This document shows positions 44,034 to 56,132 of a stretch of DNA of 64,000 nucleotides, piece by piece. Positions within the stretch are counted from its first letter, which is position 1. The number at the start of each line of letters is the position of its first letter. Both the position numbers and the translations under genes were made by a program. Source of the DNA: Numida meleagris. Its lineage: Eukaryota > Chordata > Aves > Galliformes > Numididae. Location of the stretch: contig NC_034409.1 in assembly GCF_002078875.1 (NCBI RefSeq), positions 100,648,806 through 100,712,805 on the forward strand. Reading direction: 5' to 3'. Under the pieces are notes generated by a model, which did no database searches, was not told where the DNA came from, and was given only the letters and a program-made list of their open reading frames with translations.

Positions 44034-44100
44034 TATGTCAAGCAGCATCATACTCCCTCAAACTGCATAATTTAACCCTTTAACTCTGTAATTAAAAAAT
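44034..44100 (+). repeat. 68-bp dispersed direct repeat, copy B
   Basis: Second copy of the repeat at 42718 (TATGTCAAGCAGCAT, CTCCCTCAAACTGCAT, TTTAACCCTTTAACTCTGTA, A-rich end), with about eight differences including one single-base gap. The copies start about 1.3 kb apart. It could be the end of an unclassified element or a local duplication. Confidence 0.85.
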
Positions 44101-44439
44101 TACACCTTTTTTTTCTTCCCCTTCTAGATTTGTGCTCTCTTCACGGGGCCTGTTCATCATACCACCAGCTTTACCACCAAGAGGGCAATGAGCCAATAGG
44201 AAAGGATTCTCCCTCTAATGAACTTTTATTGCATGAAACACAGACTCGTTTTACCCCTTGTGGGACCACAGATAACAACCAGAGCGTCGGTGGAGAAATA
44301 ACAGATAATGGCAATCATTCCTCCAGTAGACGTAGTAATGTGGCCGCTCTTCCCCTACTACTCCCAGGATCCTACTACCCTACTACTGCTCAGGATTTTG
44401 ATTCTATTAGTTTTGTTCTAGTAATAGTCAAAAGACGAA

Positions 44440-44456
44440 GGGTAGGGTAGGGTAGG
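44440..44456. repeat. (GGGTA)n tract
   Basis: GGGTAGGGTAGGGTAGG on the plus strand: three full units and a partial fourth. It resembles but is not the vertebrate telomere unit TTAGGG. Four G-runs could form a short G-quadruplex, with only two Gs in the last run. A C-rich partner, CCTACTACCCTACTACTG, lies about 60 bp upstream. Confidence 0.85.
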
Positions 44457-44759
44457 AGAAGGAGGACAAACACCCATAAATGCAGGCAAACACAACTGCA
44501 TAAACTTCAGTTACAAGGAAATTTGGCAAAAAATAGCATATACATTTTTTTTAAACATAGAACATAAGTTAAAGGGCAAGGTATTATTTGAAATGAGCTA
44601 CCTAAATGCCTTTAAAATTTTTGCCTTTAGCAAGGAAAGTCTAACTTGCTACCTAAGAGAGCAGACATTTAACTCTTGGTAAATTTTCATTTCAAAACAG
44701 CAGCTCAGGAAAAATATCTTAAAAGTCCAAGACCAGTTCATCACACCTGGAGGCAACTG

Positions 44760-44975
44760 CTCATAATGCTGTTCATAAATTTATGAACTTCCTTCTAAAT
44801 TACTAGGCTTCTTACTTCTATTCCTTTTACCAAGAGACTGCTGGAGCTCCTTGCCCTTGCAGAAACTTCCTTGTAATTTCCAGATTAAATTTATTCATGG
44901 TCAATTTATATTCATTTGCTCTTGTGATGACATTGTCTTTTATCTTAAATTAAGTTGTAAGTTCTCCAGGGCTCT
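44760..44975 (-). mobile_element. Ancient CR1-type LINE fragment, 3' untranslated region
   Basis: Antisense diverged fragment. Key blocks on the plus strand are CTGCTGGAGCTCCTTGCC, AGAAACTTCCTTGTAATTTC, AGATTAAATTTATTCATGGT, CAATTTATATTCATTTGCTC, TTGTGATGACATTGTC and TTTTATCTTAAATTAAG. These match in order the 3' region of the ancient amniote CR1 family from memory of its reptilian copies. It may come from the same old family as the fragment at 38080. Boundaries are approximate. Confidence 0.7.
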
Positions 44976-46572
44976 GACCAAATTCACATCAATATGCAGA
45001 GTCCTGAGCATAACACTTCCCAGAAAATAACTCAGAGCTTTAGTTATGATTAGAATACAATAAATAATAAAAACTAGGTTTTGCACATCCTCTAGTGTGC
45101 TCTTTCATCACTTCTGTAATTAGTCCAAGTAGACTCATACAAAATTTGATCAAATAGGTAACGATGAAGCCAGGTGAGACTGCAGTTCAGCCCCAGTTCT
45201 ATGAAGCTGATTATCTTTCTCTACAAGTTTACTTGCCCTACATGCTAATCTTTATCTTGACTATGGACTACTAAAGAAAACACAGCAACAAATGGGAAGA
45301 CGACCTTTTACACAATTAACATAAAAAATTTTGGAATAAAAGTGATCAACACAACACGTGCAAAGGCTTGGAAAGCACTCAAAAAGTGGCGGGTTCCTTC
45401 ACACAATTGAAATTTGTGTTACTAGAGGCAGGTCAACCCCTGCAAGAAAACAACTTCAATTTGGGTACTCCTTGAATGCTAATGCTTAAAATAGACTTGT
45501 CATTCTTATCTGCAGTAGCATCAACAACTATATACTATTTACTGTAGATCAAGAAACACATATTTCACATCCATAAAATCAAACATCAGATCTATAAACT
45601 TTACTGAATGATTATGTTTCCCTCATATTTCTCAGTACATATTTTTCACATCTGTTGTTTTGCCATCTTACCAGAGGCATGTCTATTTGTTACTGTGCAG
45701 TCCTGTTGTCATTAAGTTGGCACATTCACTCTCTCTGTATCAGGTACAGGGTGCCACCTGTCTTATCTAGTCTAACAAATGAACAAGAATTCTAGAAAGA
45801 TAGTGTATTTTCTGGATTTTCTCTCATTCATTATTCATTTCATGGAATAACTGGTCTGAGATGCTTTCCACACAGAGATTTTATCTGCCCTGGTATAACA
45901 GGTCAGAAACTCCAACTCTGAACTCTAGACAGTCAAATCCATGACATGATTCAAACAAAACTGGGAAAAGCAGGGTATTTAAATAGCCTGTGGAACAATT
46001 TCAAGAGAAAGATGTGATAAGAATGTTAATGAAAACATCAAATCAATGTGATTTTCAGTTTTCTGACTGCTGATAGAAAGCTAACAAAGAAGTTAACACA
46101 TGTACCAAAATAAAAAACCAAACCAAAACAAACAAAAAAACCCACAACAAAGTAATGAACCTCCATCCATCCAGGAAGCAGGAGAAAAAAGTTATTGCGT
46201 CCAAAAAATAAAAAGTGCTGCAGAAAGAAATGGGATTTCGTAATCCTTTTGGCTTTCAAGTAGAAGGCAGTAGTATGCATTTAGGGAAGAGATGGATAGC
46301 TTATAAACAAAGACCTGTCTATATAGCAGAAAAGGAGAGAAGACTGTGACAAAACTCCAGGGAGTAAGCAGAAACCTGGTTTGCAGTCACTCATGAAAAC
46401 AGAATCAGGAAGAACAAGATCACTTTCTATTTAAGATAGCTTCAAAGGACTAGACAATAGACAAAACCCACTTCAGAAAATATAGTAATATAGAGATATA
46501 TAAAAAAATAGTTTTGTAGACTCTCATGAAGGGATAGAAACATCAAAGAGCAGGAAAAAGACCACCACTCAC

Positions 46573-46702
46573 CCAAACACCTGTAGGGAACCACAATATG
46601 TGGGTGACCGTTGCACTGCTTCCATCCTCTCTTGCACCAATTCTGGATTGTAACTGGCTGGTTGGCTTCAACAACATTGGTAATTTGCAATTCAGGGTAA
46701 AC
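46573..46702 (-). CDS. APP: APP exon 3 (growth-factor-like domain, C-terminal half)
   Basis: Internal coding exon of amyloid beta precursor protein, a type I membrane glycoprotein of neurons and many other cells. The 130-bp exon is preceded on the minus strand by a pyrimidine-rich tract ending in TTAG and followed by a strong GTGAGT donor. It reads as 43 codons plus one base, giving [20 protein letters not shown], then [15 protein letters not shown] and IVVPYRCL; the leftover G joins TG of exon 4 to make valine. In human numbering this is residues 76-118, including Cys98, Cys105 and Cys117 and the heparin-binding loop. The frame is open throughout. The loop differs from the human form I know (R102W, K106N, T107G). 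Length, phase and residues all fit APP; the paralogues APLP1 and APLP2 differ more in this region. Identification is very secure. Confidence 0.97.
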
Positions 46703-48179
46703 CTAACATCAAAAATATAAAGAAGAAATTGAAAAATGTTATCACAAACACGTATTCTGGGTCATGCGATATGTAAAATGGCTATCATAGCACCATACTC
46801 CATTTCCTAACTTCTCCCTCTTCTGTTGTACATTATATTTCAATTTATTTCATGGTATAAGTATAGACACTTACCTGAAAAGTTGGTGTATTTATTCATC
46901 ACTAAAAAACATGCAGCTGCAAGCTCAGAATACAATGGTAGTAACAGCTGGCTGTCAAAATGTAACATGGCCACTTATACTTGCTTTAGCTAAGATTACC
47001 TAAACAAGTTTCTTAAATACCCTCTCCTTCAAGTCCAGGATATCACTGTCCTTGTAAAACTTAATATATATATTTTCCTAACCTCCATTCATCTAAAATT
47101 AATAGCACATTCTTTGTTTCCCTTAATTATTTTGACAAACACCATACTCTTCCCCACTGCAGTCCATATAGTATTCATTTTGTTGAATCAGTTATTCATC
47201 TTTATGTTTGCATCACCAATAGAAATGTATTTCCAATTTTCCCTGAATACTGAGATCAAAATCCAGCCTGTTCTTAATACCATAATATCCTTCTCCACCC
47301 ACAACCATACCACCAGCATACTAGATGACTAATTTATTGGGAAGCAACGACTCTGATCGAACTACTTATTTGTCTTTTTAACTCCCTCAGTCCTTTAAAC
47401 ACAGCCACTTATCTTCTCATTTAAGAATTATCTTTGTCACTATCACCTCCTCTGTTCTGTTTTGTTGACTTTTTGGATGAGTCTAAGACTGAACTTTCAC
47501 ACAGACCCACCTCTCAGGCACCTCCTTTAGAGAGCATCTACAACGTGAGCTTTTCATTTCATAAGAAACACACTACCTCCCACCATGCAGAGGATCATGC
47601 TGTGAAGGATTTTCCAGTGTATGCAAATGAGATTCCTCAATGGATGAAACTGAAGATGTGCTCCAGAAGCACATCTATCACCTCCCCAGCCACCAATGGA
47701 TGGTTAGTCCACACAACAAGGCTACATCTATCCAGAAGTAAAGACTGTAAAGTGTGCTGCTCAGCATGGATGCTCAGCCCCAGCTACACCACTCTGCACT
47801 CCCAACTTCCAGCATACCACACCACATTTACTACTGTAGCCTATGGTTCTCACTTTTCATTTTTCAGATCAGATGTCTATCTGCCCTAATATCAAACCCA
47901 GAAAACACTAGTTCTTCTTTACCTTTCCTCAAGCAATCCTTACCAGTTTCAGACTATGACAAATCTGAGGATTTAGGTAGACCAAAAACTACAGTCCACT
48001 CAAAACTACCGACACAGAAGAAAAGCAACTAATTGGAGATAATCCAAAAACATCCTACAGAAAAGAGATAACAATCCCAACTGAAGAGAGCTGAGTTGAG
48101 ATTGTGTGGGTTCCAGAAGTCCAAAGCCAATGCTTGGAAAATCACCATATGAACTTCTACAGGCCCTCTCTGAGATTGG

Positions 48180-48198
48180 AAAAAAAAAAAAAAAAAAA
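48180..48198. repeat. Poly(A) run, 19 bases
   Basis: Uninterrupted A run in intron 2. No retrosequence that I recognise precedes it. Confidence 0.95.
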
Positions 48199-48985
48199 GA
48201 TTAGTCTTACTCCCATGTGCAGTCTTTTATGCTAGCCCAGCATGCTAGACCATCCACTTAAATGAAGCCCACAAAAGAGAACTGCAAATTTAGAGTTGAA
48301 AGCACTCCTAAATTTGGCAGATTGTGGTTTTGTTCTTTTGTTTACTCTTCAGCAGGTGACCAGGGCTGATGGTCAGCATCTATTTTACAAATACAGTATT
48401 TTCACTATAATTGCAGGAAGCATCTCCAGAAGATTTTACTGCTCCCCTTGAGCTTCAAATACTGGGTTCCGAATGGAAACAGTAAGGTGCAAATTAAATG
48501 AAAGCTATCCCGTCCTCTTCAACCTCCTTATCTTTGCCCTTCATTTCCCCAGATCTACCAGACAGGTCTGTACATGCTCATGCTCTCAACTCACATAACA
48601 GCACTGCCAGAATGGATTAGGATTCCACCACAGAGGGAAATTTCACACCTCACCTACTGTGAAAATAGTACACCATAAGGCAACAAAGCTGCCTCAAGAG
48701 CTAATGAGGAAGACACAACAGAAAGCTTTACTTTTCTTTGGACTCTGCCTTTATCACCATCACTCTATAGTCTTCCCAGTTTATACATCCCCAGACATCA
48801 CACTGCATAATTAGGGTTTACAGGCACATACACTGGATGCTGGCACAAACCACACGCTTCATATAGCACATGGTGTCACTGACACATTCTCATGAGGGCC
48901 ATTTTAACATTTCTCAGGGTTAAGTGTCACTCATCACGAAATAAAAAAAAACTAAAAAAAATTCAAAAAAGTTGGGCCAGAATGC

Positions 48986-49003
48986 AAAAAAAAAAAAAAA
49001 AAA
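48986..49003. repeat. Poly(A) run, 18 bases
   Basis: Uninterrupted A run in intron 2, preceded by shorter A runs from about 48940, so the area is A-rich overall. Confidence 0.95.
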
Positions 49004-50469
49004 GGAAGTACTTGGAGTTTTTATGCATACACAGAACATGTGCACAGCTTTAAGACAAGTAGAAAGAGTCCAGATCCATGAGAACAAAGACGTATTAAGC
49101 TGCTTTCCTCAGCTAAATTCCTAATGAGCAGGAGTGCATTATGACTGTAAATTCATACTGATACAATAAAACAGGGGAGGGTACACTATCTCTGTTTTCA
49201 ATATCTCCTAAAACCATAATTTTAACTATTGGTTAGTATGTTAGACCAAATTATAAGGAGTTAATGGTGTTTGTCAAAAGGACACAAGGAAGAAGAAATA
49301 CAAAGAAGCCTCTTCTTCTGTTTCTACATCAGTTACCAAATTCCTTATTTCCTTTGACAGCTCACACAAAGCTCTGTCCACCCTTCACAAGAGAAAGCAA
49401 GCTTTGAATGTCACTGTCAGTAGGTTAACACCAGTAAAGCGTATGAATTGAAGAAAGTACCCCTAGCTAGACTTATGTAAGATATTTGCTCTGAATTGAA
49501 GTGGGACCTACTTAGTGGCATAGAAAAATGGGATTCATATTTATTTTTAGTGTTCCTAATGAGCCATTGTTCCCTCTGGATAGGCAAGAGTGAGAGCTTT
49601 AGAAAATTATGGGACACTAAACTTTCAACTTTATCCCTACTTGTTGCACAGTAATACCTTCAATGTGTTTTATAAGAAGTGGTGGATGAAATGGAGGTCA
49701 ACCACCTGTTTTCATGAGTAAATTTCTTTAAATTGACTTCAAAAGCTAAAACCAAAAAAGCCTCTGCACTGAGACCATTCAGAATTTAACGTGACCTTGT
49801 TTACATTTACATTCACCACTCTCAAGCCTGATGATGCTTGGATTGGAAGTAAAATGTGAATGTACGTACTTAATAAAAGGAGCTTTGATCAGTTTATACA
49901 CAAAAGTATTGATGATAGAGTTATGTTACAAGATGCTAATCAAACGTGTATTATTCAACAGCATTATTATTTTTAACAAATCTGGAAGGAAAGAGTGAAA
50001 AGATGACATGAAAGTGGGAGGTAGAGGAAGAGATTAAAGTAATGCTGTGGACAAGCCAGAACCACAGCAATCTCCAGTGTCAGTGAGGAGGACTGGAGTC
50101 AGGCAGGAGGCATTTCCACACAGCCAGTCTACGTGTGCATGCTCCCAGGCCATTCAGACATCAGGAGCACAGGCCACTCCTGCAGGCCAGGAACACTATT
50201 TCAGGAAGAATCACATCAGAAAGCTGATGACAGGCACTGGTGAGCATGAGCTCCTCTTGGTACGCTGAGGGCAAGAGGGTCTGCACAGCTTCAGGCACAC
50301 AGAGAGGCACCAGGCATGTTCACAGCTGTTCCTGGAATAGCGAGCCCAGCAGCAGGGCAGTGATTCAGAAGGACTGGGATGAACTGGAACGAGTTCAGAG
50401 GCGAGCCAGAGAGCAGCAATGAGATCAAGTGTCCTGTGCAGAGGAAGTGCTCGGCTCCAGGACTAATCT

Positions 50470-50735
50470 GCACAGTTGAAAACAGACAGGCCCATGGCCA
50501 TTTAATATGTCTTTACTTCAGTTTTCACTGGCAGCCAGAATTCTCACATCCCTGAACCTAAACCTCTAGGTCGGAACTGGGAGAGCATGCTCTCTCCCAC
50601 TGTAAGGGTAGAGAAAGTCCGAGATCGGCTCAGGAAACTGAATGTGTACAAGACCATTGGGCCAGATGACATGCATCTCAATGTTCCACAGGAGCTAGCT
50701 GATGTGGTTGCCAAGTCACTCTCCATCATACTTTA
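50470..50735 (+). mobile_element. CR1 LINE ORF2 fragment (upstream of the reverse transcriptase core)
   Basis: Sense fragment of CR1 ORF2 from the linker between endonuclease and reverse transcriptase. In one frame it reads [20 protein letters not shown], then [20 protein letters not shown] and [20 protein letters not shown]. The GPDDMH and [17 protein letters not shown] motifs are diagnostic of CR1. The match stops at about 50735; there is no reverse transcriptase core and no tail. The adjoining 50040-50470 stretch may include a second, degraded CR1 3' piece (GAACTGGAACGAGTTCAGAG) but I cannot establish it. Confidence 0.88.
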
Positions 50736-53700
50736 AGAGTCCAAATCAGAAATGCACATTAGTTTAAGTGCCATCACATGCCACCAGTCAGAAGTGGACA
50801 CACTTTCTTATAATCATTTATTTTTATTCTCTTTCCCTAATCCTTCAGTTGTTTGCTGTGCCTACACATGGTATCTTGGCTTAAATTACATCACATGTTT
50901 AGTTTCTAGCTATGTCTTTTACCCTATGCATCAGCATCTGGCACAGCAAGGTGTTAAAGTCAACTTGAATTCAAACATAATTCTCAACTCTTTAATGTTA
51001 CAATGAAAAAAGACTTTTGTTTCACCAAAAGCTCATTGTCCAGTCTCTCTAAAACACAATGCTTAAGAACTGGTGCAAATTTAGCCCAAATCTATCAAGT
51101 ATTTGCCAACCCGTAACCTGCTTGAAATCTGCCTCAGTGACAGTGATATTAAAAACTAAATATAAAAGATAGGCCATTGGAAAGGTAGGAAGGAACATAC
51201 ATATAGCTAAGAGAATTTAAGAAATTATTGTTGTAAATAGAACAAATAATGGGGTGGTATTAGTAGTCACATCTTCAGCAATGTGATTAACCTGAATGTT
51301 CTGATTTACTTAAAGTGGAGGGTAACTCAAACTGAAATACAGTTTAATCACAGTCATATCTACAAATCTCCCCTTGGTTTGTGGACAAGTTTCCTTCCAA
51401 TTGGACCATGAGAGATTTTACTTTTAATATTCTGTATCTATAATGTTGATATTACTTTAGTATTTAGAATTTTTCACTGAAATGGTCAGAATTAGCTTTT
51501 TAAAATTGTAAAAAATTACTGGATGTGATAAGTAACTATCTGCCTTTGTGCTTTAATGGAATGAAGAATTTTTTTTTATTATTATTTCAGTGAGATAGTT
51601 TGCAAACAGTTGATACAAGCACAAAAAAGCCTAACATTTAGGAATGTAGCGGTCTTAAAATTGTGGAATATGCTACTCTGGCAGTGAGCATATCTGAAGG
51701 ACGACTAAATAATGCTTCAATTTTGAGGAAGAAAAGCCTTCAGTTCCAGATTAGCAAATTAGAGGTGGATTAAAAGTATTTCTTTCCAGAGTATATCTTT
51801 AAAAAAAAAAATCCTGCTGAGGATTTTCCTGTTAAAAACAGGGCAGAAAGCAGCCTACACATTAAAGCCACAAAAAGGAACAAAACACTTCTGCTGCCAC
51901 ATATTTTGCATAGTTCTATTATTGCAGAGCAGCAATGAGCAGACGTGCTGCACTCATTTCAAAGCATTTGGCATGTCCAGTCAAAGGAAGCACGCATTTT
52001 GGTGCATCCATGCACAGTATTTCTGCAAGCTTTCCAATCTAAAACTTGCAAAGCAGTAACACTGCAGACTTCCAGCTGTCCCAGGTCAACCACAACAGTA
52101 GTGGCATCACATGAGCACCAACAGCACAAGCACTGCCAAACCCAACTGAAAAACAGATTGCAAGACTGAGAACAGGGTATCTGCAAAACAGGAGCTGTAC
52201 ACAGACTCAAGTTAGTAGATGTCTCTTGTCAAAATATTCTAGTTGATTACTGTTTTTACAATTATTTTTCTACATTATGATAGAGCATCCTAATATTACG
52301 TAATTTTGAATTGTCATTGACTGATATATAAACCCAGGCTCAGGATTCGAGAAACAAGAGGTTTCAAAGAGTCAGGTCAGAATATAATATTCTGATCTGT
52401 TGTTTGCTTTTTATATTTTCTGCTGCATAGTTATATAATTTAAAGGTTGAAAACAGTATCAAAATTAAAAACTCTATTAAAAAAGACTCACAAACTGTTG
52501 TGGAAAGGCTCTCTCTTGAACTTCTTGACAAAACAGGGAGGGAAAAAAAAGAAAATGAATTGCACATGTTGATAACACATGCAACTATGTAGACTTCTGA
52601 ACTGCCAAGCAAGGAAGGGGTTCCATGCAAGCTTTAGGAAAAATTCAACTCGCTGAAACAAAGGCCATGCTACATTGTCAAATTGACTACTCCAGGCAGC
52701 CCCTAAGGACCAAAATCTGCAGACAGCAGCTGTTGTGTTTCATGGGAAATGAACCATGTACATTGCCACACTTGCTCTTTTCACAATCACTACCTCCTTG
52801 TCTTTTCTGTTTTTCCTCAAAGAGATACTGTGCAGAAATAGTACTGTTCTCCTTCCAACTAATCTATGCCTATAGAAAGTTATGAACTGGGCTCTTCTCA
52901 TCACTCAGTAAAAGAACAGTTGCACCTCAAGTACCTCAAGTAGCACTGCAAATATTGGAATACTAGCATGGTTGCACAGTGCATGCTCTGTAACGCTGGC
53001 TTGTGGTCCCATCAGTCACCTGGCTAAGATCAGTCATCTCTCCAGAGCAGCACACTTCCACAAGTCAACAATGAAGCCTTTTGTTTTCTGCCAAGTCTTA
53101 GCTGGCTCAGTTACACTCTGTCACACCTGACCACACTCCCTCGCTGTTGGCTTCGTCAGCCACGTGGGTGGTCTCACACACACAAGCAAACCGACATCGT
53201 TATCTGGTATTTTTCATGCTATTCTGTGACCTAAGTAAGCCTTTCATTTCTCAATGAAAATGGCAAAAACAAATAAGCACAGCACCAGCTGCATTAGTGC
53301 CGTTTCCAAAGCATCTTTTAAACCTCTTTAGTTCTTCCACCAAGCATGCAAATCTAGTGATCTTTATGAGTAATCCTATCCTAGAGGAGGGGAGAGGGAG
53401 AAAGAAAAAATACAAAGAACAGGTGGGTGGGTGGGGGTGCATTGTGTGTGCAGCTGAATGGGGAATGGAAAAGGTAGATCGTGAACCAGGTGTTATCCAC
53501 CAGTAGTGACACAAATGGGGGCAAAGAAAGAGAACAGGTAAGGCATTCCAAGTGCTTTTAGCACTGAGAGTTACAGATATATGAGCTAGTTTTAGTTCAC
53601 TGGCCAGTTGGGGTTGGTTTGCCTACACCTTTCATGGGTACATGATCCCTTCTCCTAGAAATCCTTGATGTGTTTTTATCTGGAATTTCACAGAAAACTA

Positions 53701-56088
53701 CCACTTATCTTGCAATTAAAGCATCTAAAAACCTGCCAGACATGAAGTAGTGTGCTCAACCTTAAACCACACATGGGACTCCATGCATTAGCAGAGACTT
53801 AATCCCATGCTGGCTTTCTCTGAGCGCTTTATCCACAGAGAGAGGGCTGAGTCCACTTTGCCATCTCTTTCTTTAGGCACAAGATAAGCTTTCGGCCATC
53901 CCATTCCCTCTTGAAGCATTGCATGGAGCACAGCATCACCAGAGAAAGGAAGGTGGGACAGCACAAGCAGCTCCAGAGCCTGAGTCTGTCTCATGGGATT
54001 CTTACAGGCTGCCATACCACATGTCCGTGGGAAGAAGGCAAGACAGAAGCTTCCTTTCCTGATCACATCAACATACAAAATGACAGTGACCTGTATAGAA
54101 CAGCTAACATTCGAGGAGGATGATTAAACAAGACTGTGTTGGCTACAATAACAGCATCCAAGGGTCTGCAATAAAGGCTCAGTGACTTGAGATGAGTCAT
54201 CAGGAGCAGCCCTTCGTATGAATCTTCTTTCAAAAAGACAAGAATTAAAAAAGAATTTTAAAAGTACAAACTTTCTATTTGGTTGTATTATCATAATGAA
54301 GACGGAACACTACTTCATCTCAAGCACAATAAACTTCAGGAAGTAATGGTAGGGAGAGCCAGACCTTCTGCCAGCAATTTTGCCCGAAGATGGGGTTGTG
54401 TTCCGAAGGCACTGAACTATACAATTAATTAGCACTGTGAAAATGACTATATGTGGAAAACTGCAGTTTCTCTCTCCTCTGCACTTAAAAAAAAAATCTT
54501 CAACATTAATGAGGTGTAACTTCCATTTTAAATCAAACTGTCTACCTGGAGAGCATACGTGGCTATAACTGACTGGATTGTTATTTCTGTTTGTTGAGTA
54601 GATTCCATTATAAGACATACCTCAACAGTAGCATGAAGTCTATAATAATATACTTGGGGAAAAAAATCTCTGTTCAACTATTTTGAGTTCGACTGCTCAC
54701 AAGATGACCTACTTTGTGTCAAAGTTGTCCTCGGGGCCATGCAAGAACCATCACAAAGTAACAGGCCTGGGAACTCATTTCTAATAATCTAATTAATTTA
54801 CGCATTCTTGAGTTTACTGCAGAACTAGCCACCGGGTGATTTATTAATCTAAGAGCCTAGATTCAGTTGCTCATATGCCCCAAAAGGCAAACAAGGCTGT
54901 GATTTCTCTTTTTCTGAAATCAGCTTTGGGGTCTAGTATCTAGAACATCACGCTGCAAGAAAACCATGCATTCAGCTTGGCTTCATTCTGTAGTAAAAGA
55001 ATAGATAAAAGGGTTGGGAAATCTGCAACCTAGAGAAACAGTTAGGTTACCTGATATGCTACAATACCTTTACCTTAAAAATGGGGGGTGTTAAAGACAG
55101 GAAAGCAAGTACAGTGAGCGCATCAGAAGACATTCAGATTGTAATGTTTCCTGTTTGTAAATGCCATAGGAATATGTACTTGGTGTCTTGGATAGGTCCT
55201 TTAAGACAGGGCACTTAGAATAATTACTCAAGTAGCTTGAAGACAACACAGCCTTCTCCTCCTTTCAAATTAAGCAGTGATAATTTTCTGTTTTATAATT
55301 TTTATAATATATGTATATGTTAAATATGAGATATGCTACACTATGCACACAGTACAACTTTGAAACATGAACAGTGTTTAGCGTCAATATAAAATTGATA
55401 CTACACACAATTTTTCCTTCCTAAACACAGTTTTCTTCACAAATATGTATAAATTTATGTTTTTTTTCCAAGTTGTCTAGTAATTCTCATTAGTACTAGA
55501 TTTGTCAGTAGTCAGAAGTCTTAACTTCCTCACCACTCTCTTGCGCAGATGCAGTCATTCTGCCTACAAACTGCTCTCCTAAGACAGTAACCTGGGAAGA
55601 ATACATAACTGAAGATAAATCAGGCATTTATTATCTCTACTATCGTGACTAAATTCATCTCAGATATCGTTAACTTTACCATCAATGTTCATCTATTGAA
55701 ACTGTCACTGTGCATTTCGGAAACCCTACCTACTCAAGGGAAGTGTAATCTGGAGCAGCCACTAATACAGAGGTTTACTTACTGTTCTGCACTTCAAAGT
55801 GTGTCTGTTTCAAACAGGGGACTCTTTAAAATAACAATGCTCCAAAACATGTACAATAAATTCTGGTATTGTAGTACATACGCCTTGTCACAGTTCGAAA
55901 GTAGAACAAGCTGAACAAGTGTACTTCAGCTTGATTAGATCCATATGGACTTATTCAAGATTTCATTTTACAGTATCTGACTTCCCCCTTAAAAAAAAAA
56001 CAATTCACCAAGATGTGTGCTATTGGAAGAACTTAAGGAGTTTGGAAACTACACCTCAAGAAAACAGAAAATGTCCACAAAAGTAGCT

Positions 56089-56132
56089 CATTTTTCCTTT
56101 ATTTTTTCCCCTCCTTCTTCTTTCCTCCTTTT
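56089..56132. repeat. Polypyrimidine tract, plus strand
   Basis: TTTTTCCTTTATTTTTTCCC, then CTCCTTCTTCTTTCCTCC: a C/T-only stretch with one A, in intron 2. Confidence 0.88.

Noticed and set aside
44130..44450. 106-codon plus-strand ORF as a small gene
   Set aside because: No family recognised; its end is a translation of the (GGGTA)n tract and its start follows the 68-bp repeat.
47434..47889. 151-codon plus-strand ORF in intron 2 as a possible gene
   Set aside because: No recognisable domain, composition like translated AT-rich intron, no start or splice context, and it lies antisense within an APP intron.
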